From contig JALFYY010000010.1 in NCBI GenBank assembly GCA_022783865.1, positions 124,001 to 188,000 on the forward strand: 64,000 nt of DNA, in the 5' to 3' direction. The DNA is from Bacteroidales bacterium (lineage in GTDB: Bacteria > Bacteroidota > Bacteroidia > Bacteroidales > Paludibacteraceae). Numbering within the stretch: position 1 is the stretch's first letter; every line of letters starts with the position of its first letter. The notes under the pieces were generated by a model. The model searched no databases. It was given only the letters and a program-made list of their open reading frames with translations, and was not told the origin of the DNA. Below are positions 19,174 through 28,534 of this stretch, one piece after another. A program made the position numbers and the translations under genes.

Positions 19174-20217
19174 ATGATTACCTACGATTTTGATCTTGCG
19201 CTGCGTGAAGCTACAGCATTGTACCAGCAGGAACAAATCTTCTTGCTCGTTGACGAGAACACCCGTCGTCTTTGTCTGCCCGAATTGCAGAAAACCCTTA
19301 CTATACCCGAGCAGCATATCCTTTGCTTGCCTGCCGGTGAAACCAATAAAACTTTGGCATCAGTTCAGCATATTTGGGATTTTCTTATCCGTCAAGGGGC
19401 AACGCGCCAATCGTTGCTTCTGATTTTGGGTGGTGGTGTACTCACCGATATGGGCGGTTTTGCGGCTTCATGCTTTAAGCGTGGTATTGCTTACGTCAAT
19501 ATCCCTACGACCCTTTTGGCGGCTGTTGATGCGGCGGCAGGAGGCAAGACTGGTTTCGATTACCAAGGTTTGAAGAACGAAATCGGACTCTTCTCCAAGG
19601 CGGCTGCTACCATTGTTTATCCTGCTTTCTTCGAGACTTTGCCCATCGAACAACTCCTCTCAGGTTATGCCGAAATGCTCAAACATGCGCTCATTTCCTC
19701 TCCTTTGGAATTGGTGCAAGTATTGGCTTTCGACTGGAATGCCGCTACGCTTGATTGGCAACGTCTCAGCGAGATACTTTCCCGCAGTATCGACATCAAA
19801 AACTATATTGTTGAGCAAGACCCCGAAGAGCACGATTTACGCAAGACGCTTAACTTTGGTCATACCGTCGGTCATGCTATCGAGAGTTATGCTTTGCAGA
19901 ACGGTGAACCTATCCTGCATGGCTATGCGGTTGCTTATGGCATTGTGGCGGAACTCTATCTGTCGGTGACGAAATTCGGCTTTCCGCAAAACTATTTCCG
20001 TCAGGTAGTGAGTTTCGTGACGGAGCATTATGGTAAACCTGTTTGTCCGTGCAAAGACTACGACCGACTCATTTCTTTGATGCAACACGATAAGAAGAAC
20101 CAGTCAGTTGGCGAAATCAATTGCACGCTTTTGCGCAATGTGGGTAACTACCAACTTAACCAACATCCTACTCGTGAGGAAGTGCTTGATGCATTGGATT
20201 TTCTGTTTAACCAGTAA
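19174..20217 (+). CDS. aroB: 3-dehydroquinate synthase
   Basis: AroB converts DAHP to 3-dehydroquinate in the shikimate pathway, using NAD and a divalent metal. The 347-residue protein has the NAD-binding block LILGGGVLTDMGGFAASCFKRG, then IPTTLLAAVDAAAGGKTGFD. The metal-ligand residues are in SGYAEMLKHA, the NFGHTVGHAIE motif and EPILHGYAVAYG. The length is normal. It is the last gene of the run that begins with the HD protein; a strong terminator follows 29 bases later. Confidence 0.96.
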   Translation: MITYDFDLALREATALYQQEQIFLLVDENTRRLCLPELQKTLTIPEQHILCLPAGETNKTLASVQHIWDFLIRQGATRQSLLLILGGGVLTDMGGFAASCFKRGIAYVNIPTTLLAAVDAAAGGKTGFDYQGLKNEIGLFSKAAATIVYPAFFETLPIEQLLSGYAEMLKHALISSPLELVQVLAFDWNAATLDWQRLSEILSRSIDIKNYIVEQDPEEHDLRKTLNFGHTVGHAIESYALQNGEPILHGYAVAYGIVAELYLSVTKFGFPQNYFRQVVSFVTEHYGKPVCPCKDYDRLISLMQHDKKNQSVGEINCTLLRNVGNYQLNQHPTREEVLDALDFLFNQ

Positions 20218-20246
20218 TAATCAACTGATTATTGCTGAGCGTATAA

Positions 20247-20281
20247 GAAAGTGCTTGGAGTAATCCAAGCACTTTCTTTTT
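20247..20281 (+). terminator. aroB terminator
   Basis: A perfect 12-bp stem, GAAAGTGCTTGG (20247-20258) and CCAAGCACTTTC (20265-20276), has a 6-base loop and is followed by TTTTT. It closes the long same-strand operon. Confidence 0.9.
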
Positions 20282-20456
20282 GTGTATGGATGGGTTGTGT
20301 CGGGTACATTCGGGTTGTGCGATGGTACGGGTGCACTACGGGTAGGGGAATGCTGCACGATAGCAAACGGACTGCTTGGTCCTTGCTTAATCACCCACCA
20401 ATCACCCACTCATGATAGCACCAAATATGCTTAGTGCCGGCATAACAAATCAATCA

Positions 20457-20478
20457 TCATCCAATAATAACCCAATAA
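20457..20478 (-). repeat. Short reverse-oriented copy of the 11-bp minisatellite module
   Basis: Two 11-bp units (minus strand TTATTGGGTTA and TTATTGGATGA) adjoin CTATCG, the same prefix that precedes the arrays at 9237 and 53785. It lies directly upstream of the invertase pseudogene. The rest of 20282-20493 shows nothing recognisable. Confidence 0.5.
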
Positions 20479-20493
20479 CGATAGCAGATAATA

Positions 20494-20820
20494 ATGACCT
20501 ATGGATACATTCGTGTCTCTACCGACACACAAACAGTAGAAAACCAGCGTTTCGAAATCAACCGGTTCTGCAACAGACAGGGCTTGTCGGTTGACGGTTG
20601 GATAGAAGAAACCATCAGCGGTACGAAAACTTACAACAAACGCGAACTCGGCAAACTGCTCAGACGCATTCGCAAGGACGATCTTATCGTTTGTGCAGAA
20701 TTATCCCGACTCGGGCGTAACCTTTTTATGATTATGGAGATACTGAATATCTGCATGACCAAAGGGTGTCGCGTTTGGACTATCAAAGACAATTACCGAT
20801 TGGGTGACGCGACATACTGA
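20494..20820 (+). pseudogene. Mpi-like serine DNA invertase, N-terminal part (frameshifted)
   Basis: The first 105 residues are the catalytic domain of a small serine recombinase. They include YGYIRVSTDTQTVENQRFEI with nucleophile Ser9, ETISGTKTYNKRELGKLL, ICAELSRLGR-type arginine motif (VCAELSRLGRNLFMIMEI), and WTIKDNYRLGD. The frame then runs into a TGA at 20818-20820. The expected continuation (IxSKVLAFAFGLSAEIERNL) is found in another frame from about 20811. Two extra bases (GC at 20809-20810) or one missing base explain the break. The close match to Bacteroides master invertase Mpi suggests it inverted local promoters. No alternative frameshift signal is visible. Confidence 0.85.
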
Positions 20821-20825
20821 GCAAA

Positions 20826-21101
20826 GTGCTTGCTTTCGCTTTTGGATTGTCTGCAGAAATCGAACGCAATCTTATCAGTCAACGAACCAAAGAGGCTTTG
20901 GCACGGAAAAAGGCTGAAGGAATGGTGCTCGGACGACCGAAAAGCAAAAAATCTTCACCCGATAAATACAAGTTATCTGAAAAGAAAATGCTGATTATGG
21001 AGTTGCTGGCAATAAAGGTTTCCAAGCGTAAAGTAGCCAAAATCAGCAAAGTAGATCGCAAGACATTAGATCGTTTTCTCAAAGAACAGGTGGCTGAATA
21101 A
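20826..21101 (+). pseudogene. Mpi-like serine DNA invertase, C-terminal part
   Basis: This frame continues the invertase after the frameshift. LAFAFGLSAEIERNLISQRT and KEALARKKAEGMVLGRP form the long E-helix and dimerisation segment. The end (KLSEKKMLIMELLAIKVSKR and KVAKISKVDRKTLDRFLKEQ) is the helix-turn-helix DNA-binding domain. Without the catalytic Ser it cannot recombine alone. A GTG at 20826 could start translation of a DNA-binding fragment, but that is speculative. The stop lies three bases before the left inverted repeat of the 21104-21297 segment. Confidence 0.83.
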
Positions 21102-21103
21102 AT

Positions 21104-21297
21104 ACGTCCCTTTAATTGCAGCCATCTCTGCTTTTATTCGAAGTCGGATCCATCCTGAATTGCGGCTTATAAACTATTTACACCTTACTATAAGGTACAC
21201 AACAATATAAACCAACGCAAAGATACGACAAAAAAATATACTGCAAAATATTTTGCAACTTTTTTTACGAATAATCCGGCTGCAATTAAAGGGACGT
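21104..21297. repeat. Candidate invertible DNA segment bounded by perfect 20-bp inverted repeats
   Basis: ACGTCCCTTTAATTGCAGCC at 21104-21123 and its exact reverse complement at 21278-21297 flank 154 bases. With one mismatch the pairing extends outward to 21100 and 21301. The segment sits between an Mpi-like invertase and a SusC-type gene. It contains a Bacteroidetes-type promoter on the minus strand and a 16-bp palindrome TGCAAAATATTTTGCA (21242-21257). Repeat length, spacing and location match invertible promoters controlled by serine invertases in Bacteroides. Inversion itself cannot be seen in one sequence. Confidence 0.85.
21218..21247 (-). promoter_or_regulatory. Promoter inside the invertible segment, facing away from the SusC-type gene
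   Basis: On the minus strand, TTTG (21247-21244) and TATCTTTG (21225-21218, exact TAnnTTTG) are 18 bases apart. It points left, antisense to the invertase pseudogene. After inversion it would read right, toward 21560. I found no exact TAnnTTTG on the plus strand between 21298 and 21559, so the downstream gene appears to have no other promoter of this type. Confidence 0.7.
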
Positions 21298-21559
21298 TTT
21301 TTTTGCCGCTATTCGAAGCGTTATAGTTTTTTGTAACAGAAAGTTAAGTGGTCCGGAGAATGAGAAACGATAACTGCTTTTGAGTGGCGACTCAAATAGT
21401 ATATAACAAAGATAAACAGTTTTTTGCCATAGTGTTTTGGTCGCGGATACGGAGCTGCATAAGACTTGTGATTGGCAGAAAAACAAGAAAAGAGGATTGG
21501 CTGTTGCACTATCAGCCGATGTTCTATAAACAACACAGTTATAACCAAATTTAAGTATC

Positions 21560-22774
21560 ATGAAAAGAAAAACAAGAGAAAAAGACTTCCGTAAGTCTTT
21601 TGCGTTGATGCTTGTCATGGCATTAACCTCAATTAGCCTGAGTGCTCTGGCTGCACCTGTATCTATTTCAGGTAGAGTAATCGATGCTAATGGCGACCCG
21701 TTAATCGGTGTTAATATCACTGAAGTGGGAACCCAAAACGGTGCGATTACCGACATAGATGGCGTTTTCGCCATTACAGCAGAGAAGAATGCTACTCTTT
21801 CTGTAACTTACATTGGCTATCGTACGCAAGAAGTGCGTGCCCATAATGGTATGACCGTTATGCTTCGCGAAGACACACAAGTATTGGACGAAGTGGTAGC
21901 TGTGGGCTATGGTACACAGAGGAAAGCAAACTTGACCGGAGCAGTTACCTCAGTGGACGTTTCCAAAACATTGGATTCGAAGTCAGAAACAGATGTCGCC
22001 AAGGCATTGCAAGGCTCTGTTCCGGGTCTGACCATCACCAACGAAAACGGTGATATCTATGGCGATCCTACTATCGTTAGCCGTGGTATCGGTACGTTGT
22101 CCAACTCCGGTAAATCTACTCCTCTCTATGTGGTGGACGGTGTGCCTATGGACAATCTGAGTTACATCAATCCTAACGATATCGAGAGTATCAGCGTTTT
22201 GAAAGATGCCGCTTCTACCAGTATCTATGGTACACGTGCTGCCTTCGGTGTGGTATTGGTAACAACCAAAAGTGCCAAAACAGCAGAGAAAGTAAGTGTT
22301 ACGTATTCTAACAACTTCTCTTGGAGCCGTGCTTCTGTATTGTCCAACTATCCTATAGTGCTGGAGCAAATCACAGCCATGACTGAGGCTAACGACCGTA
22401 CAGGTTTGGCTTCGGAACTTTTTGGTATGTATTTCAACACACCTGAGTTCATCGGCAAAGTAAAAGCTTGGCAAGACAAACACGGTGGCAAATCCGGCTA
22501 TCGCAAAATGGTTTATGGCGATGACTACGATGAAAACGGTTACTATGCCGACTGGGATGTAGCAGGCATTCTTTTCAACAATGCCGCACCTGCTCAATCT
22601 CACAACTTGTCGGTATCCGGTAACTCAGGTAAGACCAATTACTACATGTCGTTGGCTTATAACCATCAACAAGGTATCATGGAGTTCAATCCTGATAAGA
22701 TGGATAAGTACAACGCTACTATGAACGTTAACACCAAAGCTACCGATTGGTTGGAAATAGGTGCGCGTTTTTAA
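21560..22774 (+). pseudogene. SusC-type TonB-dependent receptor, N-terminal part (frameshifted)
   Basis: The 404-residue frame starts with a signal peptide ending SLSALAA. A carboxypeptidase-like domain follows (SISGRVIDANGDPLIGVNIT, about 33-110), then the SusC TonB-box region (VLDEVVAVGYGTQRKANLTG) and the plug domain (YVVDGVPMDNLSYINPNDIE, SVLKDAASTSIYGTRAAFGV). The first barrel strands come after that. It stops at TAA 22772-22774. Removing one T from the T5 tract at 22768-22772 restores LEIGARFNLSNRNYT and joins the next frame. A single-base insertion in a homopolymer could be a true mutation, a phase-variable tract or a sequencing error. Confidence 0.88.
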
Positions 22775-24554
22775 CTTGTCGAACCGTAACTACACTGCTC
22801 CTTATGTACGTGGTCAGGGTTCTTACCAATATGCTTGGCGTTGGGGCTCTTTCTTTGGTCCTTGGGGCTATTTTGAAGATGCAGAAGGCAACCAATATGA
22901 CGGTCGTCAGATGATAGGTTTCCGTAAGCAAGGCGGTGATTTCTATCGCAAACGTATGATTATCCGTGCAGGTGGTTATTTGAAACTCAATTTGGCAAAA
23001 GGATTGACTTTCAATGGTGACTACATCTATACTTATCGTACTACCCGTTATAAAGGTGTTGGTACACAAGAGGATTTGGTAAATACATGGAGTTTGCAAC
23101 CCGAAGATTTCGGTCATGGTACAATATCTTCCACCACCTTTGTTGAAACCGACCGTTCGTTCTATAGCAACCATGTTGCCAACATGTATTTCAACTACAA
23201 TGCAACTTGGGCCAATGCACACCATTTCAACGTAATGGTTGGTGCAAACATTGACAAGGACGAATACGAATATCTCAACTACGAGCGTCATGCTATGCAA
23301 GACCCTAACTTGCCGGAGTTGGCTTTGTGTAACGAGGATTATTCTTACGAACACCAACATACGTACAATGGTTCTGCCGGTGTATTCGGACGTATCAACT
23401 ACGATTACAAAGGTATCTACCTCTTTGAATTCAACGCCCGTGGCGATGCTTCTTCCAAATTCCCGAGCGGACAACAATGGGCATTCTTCCAGAGTGGATC
23501 TATTGGTTCTCGTATCAGTGAAGAACCTTCTTTCGAGCCTGCCCGTCCGTACGTAAGCAACTTGAAACTCCGTGCGTCTTATGGTACTATCGGTAACCAG
23601 GAAATCGGTGATATGATGTTCCTTGAATTGATGTCGAAAAACCCGGACGGTAACAAGGTGAACTGGATGGGTGACGGCAAAACCACTTTGGATTGGTTTG
23701 AACAGCCTAATATGGTGTCTCCCTTGCTCACATGGGAAACCATTGCTACCGCTAACGTCGGTTTCGACCTTGATTTGTTCTTCCAAGGTGTAGGTAAACG
23801 CGATATGTGGACACAGTCGTCGTTCGTTATGCCGTTCATGCGTGGTGTTGATGGTATCTATGCTAACCAAATGGACTATGTAACCCAGGCAATGGTTGAC
23901 AACAATACAATCGATCAGAGTGCTATGTATCCTCGTTTGTATGGCGGTAACGCCGGTTATGGTGTTCTTAAATTCGACGAACCGGCTACTCCTGCTATCC
24001 GCCGTCAATCCACTACAACCAACGAAACAGATGCTCCTATCTTCTGGTTGGCAGAAATCTATCTGGATTATGCAGAGGCTTGTGCAGAGTTAGGGACTAT
24101 TACCAAAGACGATCTTGACAAATCTATCAATCTATTGCGTACACGTGTCGGTATGCCGGAATTGACGTTATCTCCTGCTGCTGACCCAGCAAACAATATG
24201 GAGGTAAGCGATTTGATTTGGGAGATCCGTCGTGAACGCCGTGTTGAATTGATGTACGATAAAGACGACCGTTACTGGTGCTTGATCCGTTGGCATCAAG
24301 TTGACAAGCTCGATACGCAGAAATATCCTGATCAAACCAAGGGAGCATGGATTAATCCGGAATGGAAAAATCCTAACGATCCTTCGAAACCTTTCTATGA
24401 CGAGACCAACGTTACCTTGGATGCAGAAGGTTACATCGATTGCAATACTGCCAATATATACCGTATCTACGACAAGAAACATTATCTTGCTCCTATTCCA
24501 AGTGGCCAGAGTACCCTCAATCCGGCTATCGGTCAGAACCTGGGCTGGGAATAA
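22761..24554 (+). pseudogene. SusC barrel fragment fused in frame to a SusD C-terminus
   Basis: This 597-residue frame continues the receptor barrel (FNLSNRNYTAPYVRGQ...). At about 23758-23790 it jumps from the mid-barrel NVGFDLDLF motif to the late FFQGVGKRDMW motif, so a large piece of the barrel is missing. At about 23940-23985 it passes from the SusC YPRLYGGN segment into a SusD C-terminal region with DAPIFWLAEIYLDYAEACAE, LLRTRVGMPEL, WEIRRERRVELM and RYWCLIRWHQVDK. The SusC C-terminus and most of SusD are absent. Both joins keep the frame. It ends IPSGQSTLNPAIGQNLGWE, a normal SusD end. Confidence 0.85.
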
Positions 24555-24619
24555 TAGAACGATTGATGAATTGAGTAATCGGATAATCGAGTAACTGATT
24601 AATTGATTCGTATATCTCA

Positions 24620-24657
24620 CAACCACGGGCTGCTGTCCGTGGTTGTTTGTTTTTTTT
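24620..24657 (+). terminator. Terminator after the SusC-SusD chimera
   Basis: CAACCACGG (24620-24628) pairs with CCGTGGTTG (24637-24645) and is followed by a strong T-run (24646-24657, TTTGTTTTTTTT). Confidence 0.88.
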
Positions 24658-24696
24658 ACCTTTTCTCATTTCCTTAACGCTTCAATAAATACACTC

Positions 24697-24727
24697 TTGT
24701 GTATTTCAATAATTCGTTGTATCTTTG
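24697..24727 (+). promoter_or_regulatory. typA promoter
   Basis: TTG (24697-24699) and TATCTTTG (24720-24727, exact TAnnTTTG) with a 20-base spacer lie 83 bases before the typA start codon. Confidence 0.78.
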
Positions 24728-24810
24728 CAAGTTAATTTGCGCGTTTAGACGCTTATGGCAAGTTACAAGGTCAGTCTATTGATTAGAACAAAAAAGAAAC
24801 ATATACTTAT

Positions 24811-26619
24811 ATGCAGAAAATCAGGAATATAGCCATTATTGCCCATGTCGATCATGGCAAAACCACTTTGGTGGATAAGATGCTTTATACTGCTCACCTC
24901 TTCCGTGATAACGAAACAAAGGGCGAGTTAATCTTGGATAACAACGAACTTGAACGTGAGCGTGGTATTACGATTCTTGCCAAAAACGTAAGTATTAACT
25001 ACAAAGGCTATAAAATTAATATCATTGACACTCCGGGGCACGCCGATTTCGGTGGTGAAGTAGAGCGTGTATTGAACATGGCAGACGGCGTGTTGCTTCT
25101 CGTAGATGCCTTTGAAGGTCCGATGCCGCAAACCCGTTTTGTTTTGCAAAAGGCGTTGCAGATGAATCTCAAACCTATCGTTGTCATCAACAAAGTGGAT
25201 AAACTCAACTGCCGTCCCGACGAAGTGCAGGAAGCGGTGTTCGATCTGATGGTCAATCTTGATGCTACCGACGACCAACTCGATTTCCAAACCATCTACG
25301 GTTCTGCCAAGAACGGCTGGATGTCAACCGACTGGCACAAGCCTACTACCGATCTTACTGCATTGATGGATGCTATCATCGAGTATATTCCGGAACCCGA
25401 AGTGTTGGAAGGTACGCCTCAAATGCTGATTACTTCGTTGGACTACAGCCCGTATGTTGGTCGTATTGCTGTGGGGCGTGTACATCGTGGTACGCTGCGT
25501 GAGAATATGGACGTGACGCTTGCCAAACGCGACGGCTCTATGCAAAAGACCCGTATCAAAGAACTTCATACTTTCTCGGGCTTGGGCAGAGAGCGTGTGC
25601 AGGAAGTATCGTCCGGTGACATCTGTGCCTTGATCGGTATCGAGGGGTTTGAGATAGGCGATACTATCTGCGATTTGCAAAACCCTGAACCTTTGAAACC
25701 GATTGCCATTGACGAACCGACTATGTCGATGGTCTTTACTATCAACGATTCGCCTTTCTTCGGCAAAGAAGGCAAGTTCGTCACCTCCCGCCATATCCAC
25801 GAACGCTTGATGCGGGAGTTGGATAAGAATCTTGCTTTGCGTGTTGAGAAGAATCCTAACGAAGATATATGGCATGTGTTCGGTCGTGGTGTGCTGCACC
25901 TGAGTGTCTTGATTGAAACCATGCGCCGTGAAGGCTATGAACTGCAAGTGGGGCAGCCGCAAGTCATCATCAAAGAGATTGACGGCGTCAAATGTGAGCC
26001 GATAGAGCAACTGACCGTCAATACGCCTGAAGAATGCTCCGGCAAAATCATTGAGATTGTTACCCGCCGTAAGGGCGAGATGATTTCGATGAATGCTGTG
26101 AACGACCGTGTGCAGCTGGAGTTCGCCATCCCTTCGCGCGGTATAATCGGACTTCGCAATTACGTACTGACCATTTCTGCCGGTGAGGCAATCATGTCGC
26201 ACCGTTTCTTGGAGTTCCAACCTTACAAAGGCGAAATCGAACGACGTGTCAACGGCTCGCTCATCGCTATGGAAAGCGGTACAGCTTATGCCTATGCTTT
26301 GGACAAACTGCAAGACCGCGGTCGCTTCTTCATCTTCCCGCAAGAAGAGGTATATGCCGGTCAGGTGGTAGGCGAAAATGCCAAAGAGGGCGATATCGTC
26401 ATCAATGTCACCAAGTCGAAGAAACTCACCAATATGCGTTCGAAATCGGCTGATGACAAGGCAGTGCTCACACCGCCTATAGTCTTCTCTTTGGAAGAGG
26501 CACTCGAATACATCAAAGAAGACGAGTATCTGGAGGTCACGCCCAAGAGCCTGCGTATCCGCAAAATCATCCTGGACGAGATAGAGCGCAAGCGTAGCCG
26601 CAACTCGTCGATACAATAA
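24811..26619 (+). CDS. typA: Ribosome-associated translational GTPase TypA/BipA
   Basis: TypA is an EF-G-like GTPase that assists ribosome assembly and stress adaptation. The 602-residue protein has the G1 loop AHVDHGKTT (about residues 11-19), a switch region with RERGITI, G3 DTPGHADFGGEVERV and G4 NKVDKL. The EF-G-like domains follow, with the TypA-specific C-terminal part (MSHRFLEFQPYKGEI, SGTAYAYALDKLQDRG, KSKKLTNMRSKSADDK). It has its own promoter, and trigger factor follows 32 bases later, so the two may be co-transcribed. Confidence 0.97.
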   Translation: MQKIRNIAIIAHVDHGKTTLVDKMLYTAHLFRDNETKGELILDNNELERERGITILAKNVSINYKGYKINIIDTPGHADFGGEVERVLNMADGVLLLVDAFEGPMPQTRFVLQKALQMNLKPIVVINKVDKLNCRPDEVQEAVFDLMVNLDATDDQLDFQTIYGSAKNGWMSTDWHKPTTDLTALMDAIIEYIPEPEVLEGTPQMLITSLDYSPYVGRIAVGRVHRGTLRENMDVTLAKRDGSMQKTRIKELHTFSGLGRERVQEVSSGDICALIGIEGFEIGDTICDLQNPEPLKPIAIDEPTMSMVFTINDSPFFGKEGKFVTSRHIHERLMRELDKNLALRVEKNPNEDIWHVFGRGVLHLSVLIETMRREGYELQVGQPQVIIKEIDGVKCEPIEQLTVNTPEECSGKIIEIVTRRKGEMISMNAVNDRVQLEFAIPSRGIIGLRNYVLTISAGEAIMSHRFLEFQPYKGEIERRVNGSLIAMESGTAYAYALDKLQDRGRFFIFPQEEVYAGQVVGENAKEGDIVINVTKSKKLTNMRSKSADDKAVLTPPIVFSLEEALEYIKEDEYLEVTPKSLRIRKIILDEIERKRSRNSSIQ

Positions 26620-26651
26620 CCTGTCGAAATAAAACAAAAATCAAAATAACT

Positions 26652-27989
26652 ATGCAAGTACAGAAAACCGACATTGACCAACTCAACGCAATGCTCACGG
26701 TCACCGTGGAGCCCGTTGACTATCAAGACAAAGTTGCACAACAACTCAAAGACATTCGCCGCAAAGCCAATATTCCGGGCTTTCGTCCGGGTATGGTACC
26801 TGCCGGACTTGTCAAGAAAATGTATGGCAAGGCAGTATTAGGCGAAGAAGTGAACAAAGCTATTAATGATGGTATCTACAATTACCTCAAAGAGCAAAAA
26901 CTCAATATCTTGGGTGATCCGCTGCCTAACGAGGAGCAAACACCCGAAATCGATTGGGATACACAAGACACTTTCTCTTTCGCTTTTGATATTGCTTTGG
27001 CACCTGAGTTCGATGCCAAGCTCAACGGCAAGAACAAACTGACTTACTACGAGGTTGCAGTAACCGACGAAATGGTTCAAAACCAAGTGGATGCCTATGC
27101 TGAGCGTTTCGGTACATACGAGCCGGCAGACGACTATCAGGACGGCGACATGGTGAAAGGTCTGCTTCAGGAGGTAGATGGCGAACACAAGAAAGAGGGT
27201 GCGGTACTGATGCCTCTTTATATGAAGGATGATGCACAAAAGCAGTTGTTTGCCAATGCCAAAAAGGGTGATACCGTTACTTTCAACCCGATGAAAGCCT
27301 ATGGTAATGAAGCGGAAGTAGCTTCGTTGCTCGGTATTGCCAAAGAGGATGCCAAAGATTTGAATGCTGATTTTGCTTTCACTATCGAAACCATCACCCG
27401 TCATCAGAAAGCGGCTATCGATGCCGAACTCTTTGCCAAGGTATATGGCGACAACAACATCGCAGACGAGGCTGCTTTCCGTGAGACTATCAAACAGGAA
27501 ATCAAGGGCAACTTCACGATGGACTCCAACTATAAGTTCGGTCTCGATGCCAAAGCGGCTATCCTGCATAAGATGGAGAAACTTGAGTTCCCCGATGCTT
27601 TCCTCAAACGTTGGGTATTGGCAACCAACAAGGACCTCACCGAGGACAAACTCAACGAGGACTATCCCAAGATGCTGGAAGAACTCAAATGGCACTTGGC
27701 TAAAGACCAACTCATTGAAGCTTACGGCATCAAGATAGAGAAGGAAGATGTAGAGGCGTATGCCAAAGAGATGACCCGTATGCAATTCATGCAATATGGC
27801 TTGAACCATGTCGATGATGCCATGCTTACGCAGTACGCACAAGAGATGCTCAAGAAAGAAGACCAGCTCCGTGGTATTGTAGAGCGTGTTTCGGAAAACA
27901 AGATTTACGACGCAGTGAAGGCTGCCGTTAAATTGGAAACGAAAGAAATCTCCAACGAGGATTTCTCGAAACTTTTCGAGGAGAAATAA
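26652..27989 (+). CDS. tig: Trigger factor (ribosome-associated peptidyl-prolyl isomerase/chaperone)
   Basis: The 445-residue protein has the N-terminal ribosome-docking domain with the signature NIPGFRPGMVPAGLVKKMYG (about residues 39-58) and a central FKBP-like domain that is divergent, as is usual in Bacteroidota. A long C-terminal helical chaperone region reaches from about 250 to 445. Trigger factor binds nascent chains at the ribosome exit. It follows typA in the same direction. A strong hairpin terminator lies 52 bases after the stop. Confidence 0.93.
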   Translation: MQVQKTDIDQLNAMLTVTVEPVDYQDKVAQQLKDIRRKANIPGFRPGMVPAGLVKKMYGKAVLGEEVNKAINDGIYNYLKEQKLNILGDPLPNEEQTPEIDWDTQDTFSFAFDIALAPEFDAKLNGKNKLTYYEVAVTDEMVQNQVDAYAERFGTYEPADDYQDGDMVKGLLQEVDGEHKKEGAVLMPLYMKDDAQKQLFANAKKGDTVTFNPMKAYGNEAEVASLLGIAKEDAKDLNADFAFTIETITRHQKAAIDAELFAKVYGDNNIADEAAFRETIKQEIKGNFTMDSNYKFGLDAKAAILHKMEKLEFPDAFLKRWVLATNKDLTEDKLNEDYPKMLEELKWHLAKDQLIEAYGIKIEKEDVEAYAKEMTRMQFMQYGLNHVDDAMLTQYAQEMLKKEDQLRGIVERVSENKIYDAVKAAVKLETKEISNEDFSKLFEEK

Positions 27990-28040
27990 GCGGCACAGCT
28001 ATCCGAAAGGCAGGGTAGTGCAATTTCTGCCTTTTGTATC

Positions 28041-28075
28041 AGTATAGACGATGTGCGCATCGTCTATACTTTTTT
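28041..28075 (+). terminator. tig terminator, also a member of the GACGATG palindrome family
   Basis: A perfect 13-bp stem AGTATAGACGATG / CATCGTCTATACT with loop TGCG is followed by TTTTT. The sequence resembles the dispersed GACGATG-x-CATCGTC hairpins at 40812 and 41511. The rest of the 27990-28534 gap shows no gene. Confidence 0.85.
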
Positions 28076-28410
28076 AGGTGCTTACCGGTGCTTCGCCGGC
28101 ATAATGCTTTCATCCCATATCCTTTCCTCAGGGATACCGAAGGAATAGCCTGCGGATAGTATATCGGTATGACCCTTGTATAATCCTTGTACGAACCGCC
28201 ACCCGGTATATAGTTGCCATATACAAAGTAGCGTATGTCGTTTCCTTGAATCCCATATCGAGGTTATGCAGGGGATATACGGGCTCTATAGCACTACGGC
28301 AGTTGGTAGCACAATGGTAACTATGCCAATTTGACAATCGGGGGGCGTTGACTATCCGACTTGGCAGAAAAAACGGTTGTAATATCCGATAATACCATAT
28401 AATGCGCCAT

Positions 28411-28418
28411 TATCTTTG
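28411..28418 (+). promoter_or_regulatory. -7 box TATCTTTG upstream of the response regulator
   Basis: TATCTTTG is an exact TAnnTTTG match 117 bases before the ATG at 28535. No TTTG or TTG is found at the proper -33 distance, so the assignment is tentative. Confidence 0.5.
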
Positions 28419-28534
28419 CCTTTATAAGAACTTCTTATTAAAGATGCTAAAAAGTGAGTGTGAATACGAGTGTATTTCCTCGTTTGGTATAGTATTTGCT
28501 AATTATTCAGTATAATAAAAAAAGGAATCATAAA

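Noticed and set aside
21407..21414. Second minus-strand TATCTTTG box, upstream of the SusC-type gene
   Set aside because: No -33 box at a proper distance; it faces away from the gene and is likely a chance match in AT-rich DNA.
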